Positions 14,623 to 21,657 are shown, counted from the stretch's first letter. The stretch is DNA of 31,746 bases from JANXYW01 sp964458665 (GCA_964458665.1 CAYWOO010000107.1:1-31746), one strand, 5' to 3'. Program-made: numbers and translations. Notes: generated by a model from the sequence alone, not told the origin.

Positions 14623-14746
14623 GATGTAGGACAGCCGCCCTCGGCTGTTGCCCTCGGCCACGGGTTCACGCAACTGCCGCACGCGCTCCCCCTCTCCACG
14701 TCGGGGAGAGGGGTGGCCGAAGGCCGGGGTGAGGTGCTCGTCAGGC
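14623..14746 (+). repeat. Composite 124-bp repeat, copy 1 (panB-panC spacer)
   Basis: Nearly identical to 14770-14893 with a period of 147 bp. It holds two palindromes: ACAGCCG/CGGCTGT (14631-14648) and CCTCTCC/GGAGAGG (14691-14711), then a GTGGCCGAAGGCCGGGG stretch. The two palindromes resemble, in style, separate intergenic repeat families of environmental genomes that I recall, joined here into one unit. Confidence 0.9.
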
Positions 14747-14769
14747 ACCGTGGCAACGCAACGTCGTCC

Positions 14770-14893
14770 GATGTAGGACAGCCGCCCTCGGCTGTTGCCC
14801 TCGGCCACGGGTTCACGCAACTGCCGCACGCGCTCCCCCTCTCCCCGTCGTGGAGAGGGGTGGCCGAAGGCCGGGGCGAGGTGCTCGTCAGGC
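14770..14893 (+). repeat. Composite 124-bp repeat, copy 2 (panB-panC spacer)
   Basis: Second copy, ending 22 nt before the panC ATG. It differs from copy 1 by only a few substitutions, mostly in the loop of the CCTCTCC palindrome (14838-14858), so the duplication looks recent or kept uniform. Stable hairpins here could lower or separate panC expression from panDB. Confidence 0.9.
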
Positions 14894-14915
14894 GCGGCCG
14901 CCTCACGCGAAGCCA

Positions 14916-15767
14916 ATGCTCTTAGCCCGCACGATCGCCGAGTTCCGCACCTGGCGAGCGAGCGCAGGCGGCACGCTCGGCCTCGTCCCAACGATGGGCT
15001 ACCTTCACGAAGGCCACCTCTCGCTCGTACGAGCAGCGAGGCGCGACAACGCCAGCATAACCGTCACGATATTTGTCAATCCGACGCAGTTCGCGCCGAA
15101 CGAGGATCTCGAGCGCTATCCGCGCGATGAATCACGCGACCTCGCCCTGCTCGAGGCGGAAGGCGTCGATGCGGTCTTCGCACCAACGCCTGAGGAGATG
15201 TACCTTCCGGACTTCAGCACCTACGTCTCCGTCGAGAAGCTCACCGATCGGCTCGAAGGCGCAAGCCGCCCGACGCACTTTCGCGGCGTCACGACCATCG
15301 TGCTCAAGCTCCTCCAGATCGCCCAACCCGATCGCGCGTACTTTGGCCGCAAGGACGCCCAGCAACTCGCTGTGATCCGCCGCATGGTGCGCGACCTCGA
15401 CGTGCCGGTCGAGGTCGTCGGCTTGCCAATCGTTCGGGAACCGGACGGCCTGGCGATGAGCAGCCGGAACGTCAATTTGACGCCGGAGCAGCGGCGCGCC
15501 GCTCTCGTGCTCTCGGAGTCGCTTCGTCTCGCCGAATCGCTCTTCGCAGCCGGCCAGCGTGACGCCGACGAAATCCGCGCGTCGATGCGCTCACTGCTCG
15601 CCGGTGAGGAACTCGCCATGATCGACTACGTCAGCGTCGCCGCCGCCACGTCGCTGGAGGAACTGGCAACGATCGATCATCCCGCCCTCGTTTCGCTCGC
15701 CGCCCGTTTCGGCGCCACCCGCCTTATCGACAATACAACGCTGGATACGCAACCGTCTCGTCGATAG
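14916..15767 (+). CDS. panC: Pantothenate synthetase (pantoate-beta-alanine ligase)
   Basis: A 283-residue ATP-dependent ligase that joins pantoate and beta-alanine, the last step of pantothenate synthesis. The nucleotidyltransferase motifs are present: PTMGYLHEGHLSLV (HxGH-type, about 25-38), FVNPTQF (about 53-59), FGRKDAQQ (about 141-148) and MSSRN (about 179-183). The frame is open 22 codons further upstream through the repeat, but ATG 14916 matches the family start (MLLARTIAEFRTW). No Shine-Dalgarno is evident. It is the third gene of the pan cluster, kept apart by the duplicated repeat. Confidence 0.95.
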   Translation: MLLARTIAEFRTWRASAGGTLGLVPTMGYLHEGHLSLVRAARRDNASITVTIFVNPTQFAPNEDLERYPRDESRDLALLEAEGVDAVFAPTPEEMYLPDFSTYVSVEKLTDRLEGASRPTHFRGVTTIVLKLLQIAQPDRAYFGRKDAQQLAVIRRMVRDLDVPVEVVGLPIVREPDGLAMSSRNVNLTPEQRRAALVLSESLRLAESLFAAGQRDADEIRASMRSLLAGEELAMIDYVSVAAATSLEELATIDHPALVSLAARFGATRLIDNTTLDTQPSRR

Positions 15768-15834
15768 TCTTGGCGACGGCCCCTTGTGCGAAAAGACTCG
15801 CAACGGCCGAGCGGCTGTGCACGCCCGCGCAGCT

Positions 15835-15843
15835 TGCTACAAT
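15835..15843 (+). promoter_or_regulatory. Extended -10 upstream of yebC
   Basis: TGCTACAAT, an extended -10 (TG, one base, TACAAT), lies 54 nt before the yebC ATG. No clear -35 is seen, as is usual for extended -10 promoters. The leader would be about 48 nt and carries AAGGGAG about 12 nt before the ATG. Confidence 0.5.
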
Positions 15844-15897
15844 GCGGCCCAGACGCAACCGCGCATCGCCGAACACCAAGGGAGCAGCCTCCAAGCT

Positions 15898-16647
15898 ATG
15901 TCCGGTCACTCAAAATGGTCCACCATCAAGCGCCAGAAGGGCGTCGCCGACGCGCAGCGCGGCCAGGTGTTCACGAAGCTATCGAAGGAGATCATTATCG
16001 CCGCGAAATCCGGCGGCGGTGATCCCGCGGGCAACACGCGCCTGCGTCTCGCGATCCAGAAGGCCAAAGAGAGCAACATGCCGGCCGACAACATCAAACG
16101 GGCGATCGATCGTGCAGTGGGCGGCGGCGATGGCGCTGACCTCGTGGAGATCACGTACGAGGGCTACGGCCCCAGCGGCACTGCTGTTCTGGTTGAAGTC
16201 GCGACCGACAACCGCAACCGCACCGTCGCGGAGGTGCGCAACGTCCTGACGCGCGCTGGCGGCAACCTCGGCGAGACGGGATCCGTCTCCTGGAACTTCG
16301 AGAATCGCGGCGTCATCACCATCACGCCGAACGGCAAGGATCCCGATGACGTCGCGCTCTATGCGATCGATGCGGGCGCCGACGACGTGCAGGTTGGCGA
16401 GGGCTCCATCGATGTCTACACCGCGCCCGCCGATCTCGAGAAGGTGCGGAAAGCGCTCGAGGACAACGGCGTCACCGTCGATTCTGCCGAAGCCTCGCGC
16501 GTGCCTAAGACCACCGTCGCCCTTGATGAGAAGCATGCTATCGCGATGCTCCGCCTCGTCGAGAAGCTGGAATCCATTGACGACGTGCAAAAGGTCTACT
16601 TCAACGCCGATATCAGCGACGACGTCTTCGCGTCGTACGCCGGATAG
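15898..16647 (+). CDS. yebC: YebC/PmpR family protein
   Basis: A 249-residue cytoplasmic protein of the YebC/TACO1 family. Members were described as transcription regulators and, more recently, as translation factors that relieve ribosome stalling. The N-terminus MSGHSKWSTIKRQKG is diagnostic and fixes the start at ATG 15898, although the frame is open upstream. Other family segments are NMPADNIKRAI (about 60-70) and YEGYGPSG (about 86-93). Length is normal. It is followed after 2 bp by ruvC, the common yebC-ruvC arrangement. Confidence 0.95.
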   Translation: MSGHSKWSTIKRQKGVADAQRGQVFTKLSKEIIIAAKSGGGDPAGNTRLRLAIQKAKESNMPADNIKRAIDRAVGGGDGADLVEITYEGYGPSGTAVLVEVATDNRNRTVAEVRNVLTRAGGNLGETGSVSWNFENRGVITITPNGKDPDDVALYAIDAGADDVQVGEGSIDVYTAPADLEKVRKALEDNGVTVDSAEASRVPKTTVALDEKHAIAMLRLVEKLESIDDVQKVYFNADISDDVFASYAG

Positions 16648-16649
16648 CG

Positions 16650-17213
16650 ATGTCGGACGGCGCACTGCCGGCGGTCATTCTCGGCATCGACCCTGGCACT
16701 CGCTTCACCGGTTGGGGCGTCGTCCGCCTCGACGGCCCAGATCCGCGCGCGGTCGCGTGTGATGTCATCGCCCCAAAGGCACGGCTCCCGCTCGAACAGC
16801 GGCTCGCCTTCATCTACACCGAGCTAGGCGACATAATCGCGCGATTCTCTCCGGCCGTTGTGGCCATCGAAGAGCCATTTGTCGGCGAAAACGTTCGCTC
16901 TGCTATGGCCGTCGGGGAAGCTCGGACCGTCGCGATGCTCGCTGCCACGCTGGCCGGGTTGCCCGTCTTCCACTATCCGCCTGCTCGTGTGAAGCAGATG
17001 GTCGCCGGCTACGGTCAGGGAGAGAAGTCGCAGGTGCGCGAGATGCTCCGGCTCCAGCTCGGCATGGAAGCCGCGCCGGAAGACCTCAATGCCAGCGATG
17101 CTCTGGCTGTGGCCCTCTGCCACGCGATGCACCATCGTGCTGGAACGCTCATAGCCGCGGCCGATGCGGCCGCCCCCACGCCAGCTCGTCAAGTTCGTCG
17201 ACGAGCCATGTGA
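16650..17213 (+). CDS. ruvC: Crossover junction endodeoxyribonuclease RuvC
   Basis: A 187-residue Holliday-junction resolvase that cuts four-way junctions after RuvAB branch migration. The RNase H-like acidic site is visible as Asp in GIDPGTRFTGWG (about 12-23) and Glu in VAIEEPFVG (about 71-79). The last pair reads NASDALAVALCHA, where the first position, Asp in E. coli, is Asn; that position varies in the family (His in Thermus), so activity is likely kept. It begins 2 bp after yebC and is surely co-transcribed. ruvA lies about 13.5 kb away at 30770, and ruvB is not in the window. Confidence 0.95.
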   Translation: MSDGALPAVILGIDPGTRFTGWGVVRLDGPDPRAVACDVIAPKARLPLEQRLAFIYTELGDIIARFSPAVVAIEEPFVGENVRSAMAVGEARTVAMLAATLAGLPVFHYPPARVKQMVAGYGQGEKSQVREMLRLQLGMEAAPEDLNASDALAVALCHAMHHRAGTLIAAADAAAPTPARQVRRRAM

Positions 17214-17330
17214 GGTGGTCCGAATCTGAAATCTCCTCCAAATTCGTCCTTGACATGGGTAACGCATTTCTCATTTCCGGCGTTCTACTTGCTGAACGGC
17301 CGACGTGAAGGCCCACAAGGAATGGAGCAG

Positions 17331-17843
17331 ATGGCCCTCAACCCCGCGACCTACTCGACCCGCTCACTCTCGCTGCTGATGTTCGCCGCATTCGTCGGCG
17401 CCGCGCTCTGGCTCTTTGCACCTGCCGGCTTCGGCTTCTCTGGTTCCGGCACGGGCAGTGGCAGCGACGGCAACGCCGGCGCCGCGCTCCCGTCTTCTTT
17501 GAAGGTCGACGGCGTCGTCCAGGTCGAATCCCACGACGACATCGTGACGCGGCTTGTCGTGCCGCTGAGCCTCCGTGGCTCACAGGGCATCACCCTCAGC
17601 AACGACGCCAAGCTCCGTGCCGAGACCGCCATGAGTGAGACTGCCGCAGCCGCCGTCCCCGCGACCTTTACGGTGGTTTGGCTCGATGGCAATGGCGACA
17701 GCATCCTCGACGCCGGCGAGCACGCCGTGCTCACCGTCGACCTGCCTGCCGTCTCGACCGTTCACCCGGGCAACCCCCTGAACCTCGTGCTGAAGTCCAC
17801 CGACGGCTCCACCCTCACCATCGAGGATGTCCTCGGTAGTTAA
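17331..17843 (+). CDS. Membrane-anchored protein with archaellin-like C-terminal domain
   Basis: A 170-residue protein with one hydrophobic segment (about 13-34), a Gly/Ser-rich linker (about 36-50) and a beta-rich extracellular part. The C-terminal half follows the pattern I know from archaellin ends: strands with FTVVWLDGNGDSILDAGE (about 113-130), AVLTVDL (about 132-138) and LKSTDGSTLTIED (about 154-166). The N-terminus lacks a clear class III signal peptide (no KRG/Q-type cleavage site), so assembly into a filament is doubtful. ATG 17331 is chosen over a TTG at 17250 because AAGGA lies 9 nt upstream. It follows ruvC by 117 bp, and no archaellum machinery gene is nearby. The family call is from memory of the fold pattern. 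Confidence 0.55.
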   Translation: MALNPATYSTRSLSLLMFAAFVGAALWLFAPAGFGFSGSGTGSGSDGNAGAALPSSLKVDGVVQVESHDDIVTRLVVPLSLRGSQGITLSNDAKLRAETAMSETAAAAVPATFTVVWLDGNGDSILDAGEHAVLTVDLPAVSTVHPGNPLNLVLKSTDGSTLTIEDVLGS

Positions 17844-17867
17844 GCCCCGCATGACACTGGCGGCTCG

Positions 17868-17904
17868 CTCCAAGCTCTCTCCTTCCGATAGGGGGAGCTT
17901 GGAG
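17868..17904. terminator. Strong hairpin after the archaellin-like gene
   Basis: CTCCAAGCTC pairs with GAGCTTGGAG, extended by four or five more pairs including G-U, around a loop of about nine bases. There is no T tract on either strand, so it may be a structured end and not a classical terminator. It lies between convergent genes. Confidence 0.5.
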
Positions 17905-17916
17905 CACCACACAAAT

Positions 17917-17949
17917 GAACCAGGGCGTCTCGGCCGAGCACCCTGGTTC
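17917..17949. terminator. Second hairpin between convergent genes
   Basis: A perfect 9-bp stem GAACCAGGG/CCCTGGTTC around a 15-base loop that holds TCGGCCGA, itself a palindrome. It lies 12 bp after the previous hairpin. With that hairpin it fills the centre of the 229-bp gap between the archaellin-like gene and the Nudix gene. The remainder, 17950-18072, shows nothing I can name. Confidence 0.5.
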
Positions 17950-18072
17950 TCTGTCGTCCCGTGACGGGGCATGGGAAGGTCCGTGGTAGCGGCGCACCTG
18001 TGTGTCCGCCCCGTACGCGGTGAGGATTGGATTGGACGGCTGACCCGCAGTCGCCTGCCGCGGCGCTCGGTC

Positions 18073-18609
18073 CTACGCCCGACCAACGTGCCGGAGGTAC
18101 ATCAACAGCGCCGCGATGCTCTTCGCGTCGCAGATCTCGCCGGAATCGACAAACGACAGCGCCTCGTCGAGCGCCACGCGCTCCAGCACGAGATGCTCGT
18201 CCTCGTCCGCGTCCAGCGGATCCTCGACGAGCTCCCCCGCCATGTACATGTGTTGGTACTCGTCCGAATATCCGGGCGCGAGAAAGAGCCCGCCGATCCG
18301 CGTGAGCGCGCCGCGATACCCGGTCTCCTCGCGCAGCTCTCGCAGCGCCGCGTCCTGGGGTGAGGCATCGCGATCATCGACGCCGCCCGCCGGCAGCTCC
18401 AGCAGCCATCGTCCTACCGGATGCCGGTACTGCCGCACCATCAGCAGCCGTCCATCCGCGTCGATGGGAACCAGCACAACCGCCACGCCGTATTCGACCA
18501 CCACGCGATCGTAGGAAGCGCCGTCTGCCTCCCGCAGTGCGTCCACCCGCACATCGATCAACCCGGACGTGAACTCGCGCCTGCTGCCGACGACCTCAGG
18601 AATATCCAT
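18073..18609 (-). CDS. Nudix hydrolase, ADP-ribose pyrophosphatase type
   Basis: A 178-residue Nudix enzyme of the ADP-ribose pyrophosphatase group, which splits ADP-ribose to AMP and ribose 5-phosphate. The Nudix box lies at about 75-97: the REL-REE-TGY core (RELREETGY) is intact, but the preceding glutamate of GX5E is Asp or Ala and the loop has one extra residue. VRQYRHPVGRWLLELPAG (about 58-75) is typical of this subgroup and fixes the frame. ATG 18609 is chosen; the frame is open further but only through a repeat. It lies 59 bp after the acetyltransferase gene and is probably co-transcribed. Confidence 0.88.
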   Translation of the reverse strand: MDIPEVVGSRREFTSGLIDVRVDALREADGASYDRVVVEYGVAVVLVPIDADGRLLMVRQYRHPVGRWLLELPAGGVDDRDASPQDAALRELREETGYRGALTRIGGLFLAPGYSDEYQHMYMAGELVEDPLDADEDEHLVLERVALDEALSFVDSGEICDAKSIAALLMYLRHVGRA

Positions 18610-18610
18610 C

Positions 18611-18660
18611 GCTCCAACAGCTCCAACCCAATCTGTGAGAATCTGTGAAATCTGTGGATG
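18611..18660 (-). repeat. CACAGATT-type dispersed tandem repeat, copy 2
   Basis: On the minus strand, 9 nt after the acetyltransferase gene: units TCCACAGATT, TCACAGATT, CTCACAGATT, then GGGTTGGAGCTGTTGGAGC running into the Nudix start. It fills nearly the whole 59-bp gap between the two genes. Confidence 0.75.
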
Positions 18661-18668
18661 AACCGGAT

Positions 18669-19142
18669 CTACAGCGTGCGAACCATCGCGATTTCGTTGC
18701 ACCCGGGGAACTTCGGGCAGCGGTAGCACTCGCCCCATACCTTGCGCGGCAACGTCATCACGTCCGCCTGTGCGAACCCCAGCCGCTCGAAGAACGCCGG
18801 ACGGTACGTCAGCGCGAACGCCGTCGTCAGCCCGATGCCGCGCGCCTCGTCCAGGCACGCATCCACAATCCGCGCGCCCAGCCGCTGCCCCTGCAGATCT
18901 TCGCGCACCGCCAGCGACTTGATCTCGGCCAGGTCCTCCCACAGGATGTGCAGGCCGCCGCACGCGACGGTCTCGCCGGACTCATCGCGCACGACGTAGA
19001 AGTCGCGCAGGTTCTCGTACACCTCGGCCATCGTACGCGGCAGCATCTCGCCCTTACGAGCGAATGTGTTCACGAGATCGTGAATCGCTTTCGCATCCGC
19101 GATGGATGCCCGTACGAGTTGATACGCCGCAGTTGTCATCAC
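18669..19142 (-). CDS. GNAT N-acetyltransferase, ArgA-like short form
   Basis: A 157-residue acetyl-CoA-dependent acetyltransferase. KGEMLPRTMAEVYENLRDFYV (near 30-50), the HILWEDLAEIKSLAV strand and QGQRLGARIV (acetyl-CoA-binding loop, about 84-93) are those of stand-alone N-acetylglutamate synthases of the arginine pathway. The ending WGECYRCPKFPGCNEI carries a small Cys cluster also known from this group. No other arginine gene is nearby, so the role is inferred. The start is one of two adjacent ATGs; GAGGAG lies about 5 nt before the first. An 8-bp palindrome (GAGCGGGC/GCCCGCTC, 19159-19180) lies in the 5' region. Confidence 0.8.
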   Translation of the reverse strand: MMTTAAYQLVRASIADAKAIHDLVNTFARKGEMLPRTMAEVYENLRDFYVVRDESGETVACGGLHILWEDLAEIKSLAVREDLQGQRLGARIVDACLDEARGIGLTTAFALTYRPAFFERLGFAQADVMTLPRKVWGECYRCPKFPGCNEIAMVRTL

Positions 19143-19158
19143 GCTCCTCGATCGAAGG

Positions 19159-19180
19159 GAGCGGGCACCTGCGCCCGCTC
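19159..19180. repeat. GAGCGGGC palindrome upstream of the acetyltransferase
   Basis: A perfect 8-bp inverted repeat GAGCGGGC/GCCCGCTC with a 6-base loop, 17 bp before the start codon on the minus strand. It resembles the GAGCGCGGGCG units at 31377 and 31488. Confidence 0.55.
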
Positions 19181-19272
19181 GAACAGCAACTGTAGCATGT
19201 GGGTCCAGAGTCAGGTTGCGGCTGAGGAATCAGCGGGCCGAAAGGCACTACGGGAGAGAACCGGACGATGTG

Positions 19273-20109
19273 CTACTCGCGAAGCCAGTTCAATCGCCGG
19301 CCCACCCGCACATAGAACTCACCCGGCGGCCCCAAACGCAGAAAGCGCGCTGTGTGCTCGCTCGTCTGCACGCGCACCACGTCGCCGCCCGCCAGATCCA
19401 TATCCGGCTGACCGTCAACGCTCAGAATCGCCTGCTGTCGCGGCGCAATCTCGATCTCGACCCGCGCGCCTTCCGGCAGCACGATGCTGTTCGCCGGCGC
19501 CAGGTGCGGCGCCACCGGCGTCACGATGATCTCGCGCGACTCCGGATGCATGATCGGCCCGCCGACGCTGAGTGAATATGCCGTGCTGCCCGTCGCCGTG
19601 GCTGCGATCACCCCGTCCGCGCGATAGCTGCCGATCGTCGTGTGGTCCGTCCGCACCACGAACTGCACGGTCCGCCCGATCGCCGCCCGCCCCACGACAA
19701 CGTCGTTCAGCGCGTGGAAGTGCTCGCGCATCTCCTCGCCCGCCCGGATCGTCTCGGTCTCGATCATCGTCCGCTGCTCGATGCGCCCGCCACCGTCGAC
19801 GATCTCGTCGGCGCGCTCGAAGAACTGCGGCGGCGTCACCTCAGTGAGAAAGCCGATGCGCCCGAGATTGATCCCGAGTAGCGTCACCGGATGCGGGATC
19901 ACGGCGCGCGCGGCCCGCAGCACCGTGCCGTCACCGCCGCAGCAGATGATCAACTCCGTACCCTCGACGTGCTGCTCGCGTGCGCCGTCGTCCCACGCCG
20001 AAGCTACCCACAACTCTGGCACGCGCGCCGCCAGCCGCTGACGCACCTCCTCGGCCACGCCAAGCGCCGTCTGCGACTTCGGGTGATACGTGATCCCGAC
20101 TTTCTTCAT
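19273..20109 (-). CDS. nadK: NAD kinase
   Basis: A 278-residue NAD kinase that phosphorylates NAD to NADP with ATP or polyphosphate. The GGDGT motif is at about 58-62 (ICCGGDGTVLRAAR). GINLGRIGFLTE (about 78-89), the substrate-contacting LNDVVVGR, and ADGVIAATATGSTAYSLSVGGPI are all intact. ATG 20109 is chosen: MKKVGITYHP is a family-like start, whereas the longer frame runs through a repeat. An extended -10 (TGCTATCGT on the minus strand) ends 7 nt before the ATG, so the transcript should be leaderless. It lies downstream of tlyA, a common pairing. Confidence 0.95.
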   Translation of the reverse strand: MKKVGITYHPKSQTALGVAEEVRQRLAARVPELWVASAWDDGAREQHVEGTELIICCGGDGTVLRAARAVIPHPVTLLGINLGRIGFLTEVTPPQFFERADEIVDGGGRIEQRTMIETETIRAGEEMREHFHALNDVVVGRAAIGRTVQFVVRTDHTTIGSYRADGVIAATATGSTAYSLSVGGPIMHPESREIIVTPVAPHLAPANSIVLPEGARVEIEIAPRQQAILSVDGQPDMDLAGGDVVRVQTSEHTARFLRLGPPGEFYVRVGRRLNWLRE

Positions 20110-20116
20110 GGCACCC

Positions 20117-20122
20117 ACGATA
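20117..20122 (-). promoter_or_regulatory. Candidate -10 of nadK, leaderless position
   Basis: TATCGT, preceded by TGC as an extended -10, lies exactly 7 nt before the nadK ATG. Initiation would fall at the start codon. No Shine-Dalgarno is present. Confidence 0.5.
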
Positions 20123-20169
20123 GCACAGGGCCGGAGCCATCCACGAAGAGCAGGGAAGCGCTCACCTAC

Positions 20170-20199
20170 TAGTAGGGACAGGTCTTCATACCTGTCCGC
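20170..20199. repeat. GGACAGGT palindrome (GTAGGGACAG-type)
   Basis: A perfect 8-bp inverted repeat GGACAGGT/ACCTGTCC around a 6-base loop, introduced by AGTAGG. It shares the GTAGG plus palindrome layout with the first hairpin of the panB-panC repeats. It lies in the nadK-tlyA gap. Confidence 0.65.
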
Positions 20200-20252
20200 C
20201 CGCCTCATCTGGCAACGTCGCCTGATAGTCAGCGACGACTTCCCGCCCGATC

Positions 20253-20286
20253 CTAATCTGTGGAATCGGTGAAATCTGTGGATGCT
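20253..20286 (-). repeat. CACAGATT-type repeat, copy 3, inside the tlyA 3' end
   Basis: On the minus strand: TCCACAGATT, TCACCGATT, CCACAGATT, ending in the TAG stop of tlyA. It encodes the last residues of the TlyA reading frame (STDFTDSTD). Confidence 0.8.
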
Positions 20287-21020
20287 CCACGGTCGTCCAC
20301 CCGCAGCCACAGAAAGAACTCTCGATTCCCCGCCGGTCCGAGCAGCGGCGACATCGCGACGCCCCGCACGCGCAGCCCGTGACTCACGCACCACCACGCG
20401 ACGCGCCCGATCACGGCGGCATGCACGAGCGGATCTCGCACGACGCCGCCACGCTTCACCTCGTCGCGCCCGGCCTCGAACTGTGGCTTCACCAGCGCCA
20501 CAATGTCTGCGGCCGGCGCTACAAGCGCCGTCACCGCTGGCAGCACCTTCGTCAGCGAGATGAATGATGCGTCTATCGTCGCCGTCACGGGCCGCTCCGG
20601 CAGCGACGCCAGATCGCGAATGTTCGTCCGCTCCATGACGACAACGCGGCTATCCTCGCGAAGGCGCGATGCCAACTGTCCGTACCCGACGTCGATCGCG
20701 TACACGCGCGCCGCGCCGCGCTGTAGCACGCAGTCCGTGAACCCGCCCGTCGACGCCCCCACATCCATCACGACACGGTCGCTGACATCGATGCCGAATG
20801 CCGCTAACGCATGCTCCAGCTTGTCGCCCCCGCGGCTCACAAACCGCGCTGCTGCCGCAATCGCAATCTCTGCGGCAGGCGCCACCATCGCACTGGCGCG
20901 CGTCTCGACCGCGCCGTTCACGAGCACGTCCGCCGCCAGAATCAGCGCGCGCGCCTTCTCGCGTGAGGGCGCGAGGCCGCGTTCAACGACGGCGAGATCG
21001 AGGCGTTGTCGTTTGGGCAT
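20253..21020 (-). CDS. tlyA: TlyA family rRNA 2'-O-methyltransferase
   Basis: A 255-residue protein with an N-terminal S4 RNA-binding domain (about 4-60, RLDLAVVERGLAPSREKARALI) and an FtsJ-like SAM methyltransferase domain (MDVGASTGGFTDCVLQRGA, about 85-103). TlyA methylates ribose 2'-OH groups in 16S and 23S rRNA; some members also have hemolysin-like effects. VKPQFE and the SFISL strand fit the catalytic core. The domain ends with FFLWLRVDD, after which about ten residues (GASTDFTDSTD) are encoded by a dispersed repeat that also supplies the stop. The native stop appears to have been replaced; the core is complete, so function is likely kept. Confidence 0.93.
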   Translation of the reverse strand: MPKRQRLDLAVVERGLAPSREKARALILAADVLVNGAVETRASAMVAPAAEIAIAAAARFVSRGGDKLEHALAAFGIDVSDRVVMDVGASTGGFTDCVLQRGAARVYAIDVGYGQLASRLREDSRVVVMERTNIRDLASLPERPVTATIDASFISLTKVLPAVTALVAPAADIVALVKPQFEAGRDEVKRGGVVRDPLVHAAVIGRVAWWCVSHGLRVRGVAMSPLLGPAGNREFFLWLRVDDRGASTDFTDSTD

Positions 21021-21077
21021 GCGGCATTGTCCGTGGATGACGGAATGGTCGCAATGATAGGGAGGGGTGGAACCGGT

Positions 21078-21320
21078 CTACGCTTGGATCTGTAGTCCCT
21101 GGCGCTTGCTCGCGTGGAGAACCGTGACGCTGATCAGCCGGTGCTCCTTGTAGCGAAGCACGATGTCGTCGTCAGTGAAGTCAGAAAAATCGGACGGAAC
21201 ACCGCGCTCGAACGTAATGTACAGGACATCGGCTTCTTCGTCGTAGCTCGATTCGAAGACGTGCGGCAGCGTGACCAAAGTTGCAGCCACGGCGCGAACC
21301 TTGTCTACGACGCTATCCAC
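21078..21320 (-). CDS. DUF2283 domain protein, antitoxin-like
   Basis: An 80-residue protein with the DUF2283 pattern: SSYDEEADVLYITFERG (about 25-41), then DDIVLRYKEHRLISVTVLHAS (about 50-70). Such proteins often lie beside small toxin-like genes, but their function is not established. Here it overlaps the end of the 21305-21655 gene by 16 bp on the same strand, which suggests a two-gene toxin-antitoxin-like unit with the toxin first. It is the downstream partner and would depend on coupled translation. Confidence 0.75.
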   Translation of the reverse strand: MDSVVDKVRAVAATLVTLPHVFESSYDEEADVLYITFERGVPSDFSDFTDDDIVLRYKEHRLISVTVLHASKRQGLQIQA

Positions 21321-21655
21321 AATACATTCCTCCCCGCTGCTGGATCGCGATCTGCAAGGAACGCGGTCACGACGAAGCCGTCCTCGGGGCTCACTTCTCT
21401 GTATGCTACAACAATCCAGCGAGGCCTGAATCGGCGGGTCGCAAGCAGCTCGCCTTCGCTACCCTCCAATACAACATCAGGCTCGCGGAGTGTCTGTAGC
21501 ACGTCCAGGTGGCGCAACTCGAAGTCTGGATGCCGAAAGACAACGTGCTCCCACCGCTCGTCCGTGAGCCGAATCGGTACGCCCGCTACTGAATGTACGA
21601 CGTCCAGGAATATCTCCGGTTGAGCGGAAAGGGGCGCTCGATTCGAGCGCCCCAA
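21305..21655 (-). CDS. Toxin-like protein, possibly BECR-fold nuclease; start uncertain
   Basis: The recognisable part runs from VPIRLTDERWEHVVFRHPDF through LREPDVVLEGSEGELLATRR to WIVVAYREVSPEDGFVVTAFLADR. This pattern occurs in small proteins that I associate with phage-type Barnase/EndoU/ColicinE5/RelE-like (PBECR) nuclease families; the assignment is tentative. The only standard start codon in frame is a TTG at 21655, inside the arm of a terminator hairpin, with no Shine-Dalgarno. Conserved sequence seems to begin near EIFLDVV (about 21610), where homologues would be expected to start but no ATG, GTG or TTG exists. The gene may have lost its start or been fused to the sdh terminator. It overlaps the DUF2283 gene. 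Confidence 0.5.
   Translation of the reverse strand: MGRSNRAPLSAQPEIFLDVVHSVAGVPIRLTDERWEHVVFRHPDFELRHLDVLQTLREPDVVLEGSEGELLATRRFRPRWIVVAYREVSPEDGFVVTAFLADRDPAAGRNVLWIAS
21631..21653 (-). terminator. Terminator of the sdhABE operon
   Basis: A perfect GGGGCGCTCG/CGAGCGCCCC stem with a 3-base loop, followed on the minus strand by TTTCC. It lies 27 nt after the stop of the last sdh gene. The T tract is short, so efficiency is uncertain. Confidence 0.65.
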
Positions 21656-21657
21656 GA

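Noticed and set aside
14587..14925. 112-codon open frame through the panB-panC repeats
   Set aside because: The frame stays open only because the repeat period (147) is a multiple of 3; the residues show repeat translation and no Shine-Dalgarno is present.
16650..17213. RuvC active-site Asn as evidence of inactivation
   Set aside because: The position varies among functional RuvC proteins (His in Thermus), and the other acidic residues are intact.
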